From assembly GCF_009727055.1 (NCBI RefSeq), contig NC_052359.1, positions 57,280,845-57,344,844 of the forward strand: a stretch of 64,000 nucleotides of DNA. The letters run 5' to 3'. Position 1 is the first letter of the stretch. Every line of letters starts with the position of its first letter. Shown piece after piece: positions 59,640 through 64,000 of the stretch. Position numbers and translations under genes: made by a program. This stretch comes from Benincasa hispida (Eukaryota; Streptophyta; Magnoliopsida; Cucurbitales; Cucurbitaceae). Under the pieces are notes generated by a model. That model saw only the letters and a program-made list of their open reading frames with translations. It ran no database searches and was not told the origin of the DNA.

Positions 59640-60000
59640 TACCGTTTAGAAAATTGTGCCTATACGATAGTGACTACACGATCGCTTACATATACGATAT
59701 TGCTAAGCGATCGCTTACTGATTACACCGTCGCACGCTATTAACTAAACGATCGTTTACCTTTTCCTAAAAAATCGTTTAGCTCCTGATATTTACTAAAC
59801 GATCGTGTAGACGATAGCTTAGTTTTTTCCTACGCGATCATTTGGACGATCGCTCACCCTTTTCCTATACGATCTTTTATACGATCGCTTACCTTATCCT
59901 ACACGATCATTTAGATGATCGCTTACTTTTTCCTACATGATCGTATACTTCACCTAAATGATCAAGCATTTTGTCTATGCGATAGACGATCTCATCTCCC
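59640..60000. repeat. Phased ACGATCG array in LTR fragment L
   Basis: Cores fall at 59800, 59812, 59835, 59847, 59870, 59882, 59904, 59916 and 59938: steps of 12, 23, 12, 23, 12, 22, 12 and 22. The unit is close to TTTTCCTATACGATC followed by TTTTATACGATCGCTTACC. Confidence 0.9.
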
Positions 60001-60334
60001 ACTTGCTTGATCGTTGTGTACGGTCTCTCTTCCTCCTTCTCTCTACCAAATCCGAACAAAGCCCACACTTTGGATTCTCACTCCAAGAATATTGAGGGCT
60101 CTGAGTGGTGGTGTCTTATCCGTTTCCTTTTGTCCGAGTGGTGATTGTTCGAGGTAGATGGTTGGGTTTTAGACTCGTTGTGAAGAAGAAATCTTCATCT
60201 GGTATGATCTCTTGATCTCTTTAGCATTATGAATGCATATTAGTATGTTTTAAATGTATATGCATTAATTCTGTCACAATGAATTGGAAAGATCCGCTTC
60301 CGCTTGTAGGTACTCTTGAATAAGAGTTCCTTCA

Positions 60335-61690
60335 AAAGGTTCTCTGTAAAACGAGTTCCTTAAGTTTATGTGTGCCAGTGAATGGTGACGTTAAGAATGA
60401 GCTATTGTCAGAGGCTCACAATTCTCTGTTTTCAATTCATCCTGATAGCACCAAGATGTACCAGGACTTGAAGCATTACTACTAGTGAAATGACATGAAA
60501 AGAGAGATAGCTTAGTTCGTCAATAAGTGTCTGGTGTGCCAATAGGTAAAAGCTTCAAGATAGAAGTCAACAAGCTTATTATAGCCATTGAGTGTGCCAG
60601 AATGGAAGTGAGAGAAGGTATCTATGGACTTCGTTTGGATTGCCCTGAACAGTAAAGGTTTCACTGTAATTTGGGTTGTAGTAGACAAACTCACCAAAGT
60701 AACACATTTCATACATGGAAAGTCTACTTTTTCAGTAAATAAGTGGGTGCAGATTTACATGAAAAAGATGGTGAGATTGCACAGAGTGCCTGTGGCCATT
60801 GTGTCGGACAGAGATTCTCATTTCACATCAAGCTTCTAGAAGAGTCTTCAGATAGCATTGGATACTTGGTTGGATTTTAGTACAACTTTTCACCTACAGA
60901 CTAATGGATAGACAAAATATTTGAACCATATATTGGAGGATATGTTATGTACTTGTGCGATAGAATTCTCAAGAAGTTGGGATTCTCACCTGTATTTGAT
61001 GGAGTTTGCTTATAATAACAGCTATCAGGCTACGATTGGAATGTCGCCATTTGAGGCCCTATATGGGAAGAACTGAAGGTCTCCTCTGTGTTGGGATGAA
61101 GTAGAAGAGAGGAAGCTGCTAGGACCGGAACTAGTGCAAACCACGAATGAGCCAATACAAAAGATCTGGAGCCGTATACAAACAGCTCAGAGCAAACAGA
61201 AAATCTATGCCGATGTGAGACGTAAGGACCTGGAATTTGAGACTGGTGATAAGATGAACTTAAAGGTGGCACCTATAAAAGGTGTTCTGAGGTTTGTAAG
61301 GAAAAGAAAGCAGAGTCTGCGATTTATTGGACCTTTCAAGGTCTTGGAGCGAATTAACCCTGTAGCTTATCGTTTGGCATTACCTCCATCACTTTCTTTA
61401 GTTCATAATGTCTTTCATATCTTGATGCTGAGAAAGTATGTGATAGATCCGTCCCATATGGTTGACTTTGAGCCATTACCATTGAATGAAAACTTGAGTT
61501 ACGAGGATAAGCCTGTAGAAATTCTCGTTAGAGAGGTAAAGACATTGTGCAACAGGGAGATAACACTTGTGAAAGTCCTGTGGTAGAATCACCAGTTCAA
61601 GGAGGCTACCTGGGAGCAAGAGGATGAGATGAGGGCCCAGTACTCGAAGCTTTTCAGGAATGAACTTTCGAAGACGAAAGTTCTTTAAGA
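60335..61690 (+). pseudogene. Element J: Tekay-type gypsy integrase with chromodomain (5'-truncated, broken)
   Basis: It starts inside the integrase zinc finger (LLSEAHNSLFSIHPDSTKMY, then CLVCQ). The core has VWVVVDKLTKVTHFI-like residues (first Asp near 60685), AIVSDRDSHFTSSF (second Asp near 60805) and TNG-stop-TKYLNHILEDML, where Lys replaces the catalytic Glu. EFAYNNSYQATIGMSPFEALYG and the C-terminal VLRFVRKRKQSLRFIGPFKV and VFHILMLRKYV follow. A chromodomain (YEDKPVEILVREVKTL, LVKVLW-stop-NHQFKEATWE, about 61500-61660) marks it as a chromovirus. Stops include 60481, 60838, 60907, 61072 and 61584. Everything upstream, including reverse transcriptase, is missing. Confidence 0.9.
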
Positions 61691-61699
61691 AAGGAAGGA
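61685..61699 (+). other. Element J polypurine tract
   Basis: TTAAGAAAGGAAGGA abuts the LTR start TGTAGCACCCC. Confidence 0.85.
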
Positions 61700-62088
61700 T
61701 GTAGCACCCCAAAATTTTGTTCTTAATGAAATTTCAGTATTTTCTAATATTTAAGGACATTATTGGAATTTGAAAATTCAAACTTGATTATTGAGATTTA
61801 ATTGCTAAGAAATGGGTGATTCGATTTAATTGTTCGTTTAGAAGGAAATTGTGAAAATTGGCACTCTAAAGGAAAATTGGACTTTTATGTCACATGAGTG
61901 TAATTTGGGATTATTGTCAAGAATGAATTGAATTGGAAAGGGAATAGTTGAATTTGAAATTGTTAGGGAAAAAGAATTTAGTAATATAATATAAAATAAA
62001 ATAAATATTTTATTTTATTTATTTATTATTATATTTACAAATTTTCCCTTTTATCCCTTACGACTCCCCTCTCCTTCATGCACACCCC

Positions 62089-62089
<1 letters not shown>

Positions 62090-62130
<41 letters not shown>
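62090..62130. repeat. Poly-C run of 41 bases
   Basis: An uninterrupted run of C follows CACACCCCT. Homopolymer C of this length is rare in plant genomes; see the finding on it. Confidence 0.9.
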
Positions 62131-62133
<3 letters not shown>

Positions 62134-62754
62134 AATTTCTTTTCTTCTTCCTGAGAGCCCTAGCCAGTCGCCTCCCTCTCCCGTCCGAGCAGCTGCCACG
62201 CCATTGAAGTTTTGAGAGGCTTCTGAAGTGCTGTCCAACATCGTTAAGGGAGATTTCAACATAGTTTGGGTAAGCTTATGGGCATTTAAATTTTGGAAAT
62301 CATCGTGGGGTGTGTTGAATTGGGTATTTTGGATTTGGGTCTAAGGATTTAAAAGTTAGTTGTTTGGGCTGGAATTGAATGGTTGTATTCTTATGCTAAG
62401 GTCATTACTTCGAGTTGTTGTTATTGTTTGGTTGCCTTATTTAACTGTGGAACTTGACCTCGATGTAAGTAATCTTACTATTGAAATTGCCCACATGCTG
62501 GGAAATGTAGTTATGATTTACTGAGGATTTGTTGATGGTTTGATTTTTATGTATGCCTAGTTGATATGAAGATTTAAAAGACTAGACGCGCATAGAGAAA
62601 TTTGAATGCTAGCGTGATTTGAGTATATTATTATTTTATGAGATTTTATTTTATCTAAGGATGATAAGATGTATGTTCATGTTATAGAACCATGTTATGA
62701 TACCCATGATGTTGGAATAGTAATAGCGTCCTCACTGTTAGTTAAATACCCACT

Positions 62755-62960
62755 AGAGGTTGTGTTTCCTTTGGGATTCATTAGAGGTGGTAGTTTCCTT
62801 CGGGATCCACCAGAGGTTGTGTTTCCTTCAGGATTCACTAGCGATGGTGCTTTCCTTCGAGATTCACCAGAGGTTATGTTTCCTTCGAGATTTACTAGAG
62901 GTGGTGTCTCCTTCGAGGTTCATCAGAGGTTATGGGTCCTACGGGACTTAATAGAGGTAG
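62755..62960. repeat. 28/29-bp tandem repeat in J LTR, about seven copies
   Basis: The word AGAGGT or a one- to three-base variant recurs at 62755, 62783, 62812, 62840, 62869, 62897, 62925 and 62953. The unit reads AGAGGTTGTGTTTCCTTCGG then GATTCACT. Units alternate between TTGTG and GGTGG forms, suggesting a 57-bp dimer as the unit of expansion. Confidence 0.88.
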
Positions 62961-63578
62961 TGGGTATACTTAACTACAGTAGGATGAAATTCATATATTC
63001 ATGTATATGTGTCCCATGAGGGCTAGGGGAGTGCTTACGTCCCACCAAAGGTAGGCATCTAGAGGACATAGATACCTAGCCTGACCCTAGTAGTAGGGTT
63101 ACTTACTAAGTATTTTATACTCATCCTTTCTCATTTTGATGTTTCAGGTAAGAGCAGGGATGCACCAACAAATGACAAATGAAATCTATGATCGAGCAAC
63201 TGGAACCAGTTTTAATGCTTCCATTCATGTCTTAAGAATTCTTTTATGTTTTCTTTTATTTTCCTTCTTGTTATTTGGAAACTTACTGTTAAGATTTGTT
63301 TTCAGACCTACTTATTTTCATTTATGATTTATGGGTACCTTATTATTCGATTTTAATATTTGAATTTAATGGAGGTCTTTTAAATTTACCTTATTTATTT
63401 AGCATTTATTTCGCTATTAAAAGGGTGTTGTTTAAAGTTCCATGCATGCATGTGTTTAGTAACAACCTAGCTTGAGTCCTAGGGAGTCGGGTCGTTACAT
63501 GTGAGCTACCGACCCAGTTTTGAGCCAATTTGTGAAAGGCCTCCCCTCCCCCTCCAACCGCCGAGCCACATGGAAAAA

Positions 63579-64000
63579 GATCATGTCTTTCACCCGATTT
63601 GTATGATTCTTGATGGGACAAATTATCTTACTTGAGCTCATCAAAGGAATAGTTTTCTAATTGGGTGTAAGCAATGACACATTTTCACCGGCGATATTCC
63701 TAAACCGATCAGGTTATCCATCAAGGACAATAAAAAATTTGTTGAACGATTAGAAGATTGGGATAGTAAAAATCATTTGATCATTACTTGGCTTGGGAAT
63801 ACGTCTATACTACTATCCATGTTCAATTTGATGTGTTTGACAATGCCAAAAGTTTGTGGGATTTCCTGTCTATCTGTTTTCCATCTGTTGGTTTAGCCCA
63901 TTATTAACAACTGCACAACACTCTTGTTAGTCTTACTCAGGAGACTAGTCAATCCATTAATGACTATTTGGCCACACTTCTACCCATTTGGACACAATTG
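63579..64000 (+). pseudogene. Unrelated copia gag, N-terminal part, runs off the window
   Basis: The frame reads DHVFHPICMILDGTNYLT, FVERLEDWDSKNHLIITWL, then after a shift near 63810 VQFDVFDNAKSLWDFLS and SLTQETSQSINDYLATLLPI. This is the gag type with a CMILDGTNY start, not the UBN2 type of A, B, C and H. In-frame stops are at about 63633 and 63681, and near 63906. Bases 63500-63578 between the J LTR and this gag hold no recognisable feature. Confidence 0.85.

Larger units (their letters stand above)
59433..60334 (+). repeat. Fragment L: 3' part of an H-family LTR
   Basis: This is the reverse complement of about 20692-21560, so it lies in the opposite orientation to H. Its outer end GAGTTCCTTCA at 60334 is intact; its 5' half was lost when B inserted or afterwards. 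TATA box 59581-59588, phased array 59640-60000. Confidence 0.92.
61700..63499 (+). repeat. Element J 3' LTR (1800 bp)
   Basis: It begins TGTAGCACCCCAAAATTTTG and ends GGGTCGTTACA. The TGTA...TTACA ends and the position directly after the polypurine tract fit a chromovirus LTR. It contains a 41-base poly-C run and a 28/29-bp tandem repeat. Confidence 0.85.

Noticed and set aside
62035..62262. Minus-strand ORF encoding a poly-Gly protein
   Set aside because: The glycine run is the translation of the poly-C tract inside an LTR.

Overview
The window is repeat-dense plant nuclear DNA in which I find no cellular gene. Everything I can assign belongs to LTR retrotransposons, mostly Ty1/copia, with two Athila-like and one chromovirus-like (Tekay-type) Ty3/gypsy components. 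They are nested in each other and broken by stops and frameshifts. The copia gag-pol reading frames resemble a family common in cucurbits, so Cucurbitaceae is my best guess at the host. That is inference from family resemblance, not proof.

Layout from left to right. Copia element A (+) runs 1-15140 and is interrupted by a solo LTR (2706-4725, target duplication GGTAT) and by a complete Athila-like non-autonomous element D (-, 4988-13975, duplication TAAGT/TAAGA). Copia element C (+) starts at 15141, exactly at an LTR edge inside the reverse transcriptase of A. C is interrupted by a nearly complete minus-strand copia element H (20692-31007) and by a second solo LTR (32408-34438, duplication AAATC). 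The 3' LTR of C is cut at 36465 by Athila element E (-, 36466-45013). E abuts part of another Athila LTR, F (45014-46703).

Next is copia family B in an unusual chain: end of pol (46704), LTR (47444-51085), primer binding site, complete internal region, LTR (57683-59432). The first of these LTRs carries an internally deleted Athila relative K (47882-49752, duplication CCTAG). B ends inside an H-family LTR fragment L (59433-60334). L is followed by the 3' half and LTR of gypsy element J (60335-63499), and the window closes in the gag of an unrelated copia element (63579-64000).

Within each element the parts follow the standard plan: promoter in the LTR, tRNA primer site, leader, gag, protease, integrase and reverse transcriptase/RNase H (in copia order or gypsy order), polypurine tract, LTR. 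None of the gag-pol frames is intact, so none looks autonomous now.

Two places are assembly or library artefacts rather than biology. Two copies of the Tn5 mosaic-end junction adapter lie at 1292-1458, and an 80-bp duplication surrounds a single N at 32047. The most interesting native signals are a phased array of ACGATCG cores, spaced alternately 12 and 22-23 bp, in the transcribed part of H-family LTRs; a roughly 50-bp repeat shared in duplicate by the otherwise different Athila elements D and E next to their 3' LTRs; and a leader block conserved across four copia elements. All similarity statements come from reading by eye; no alignment was run.
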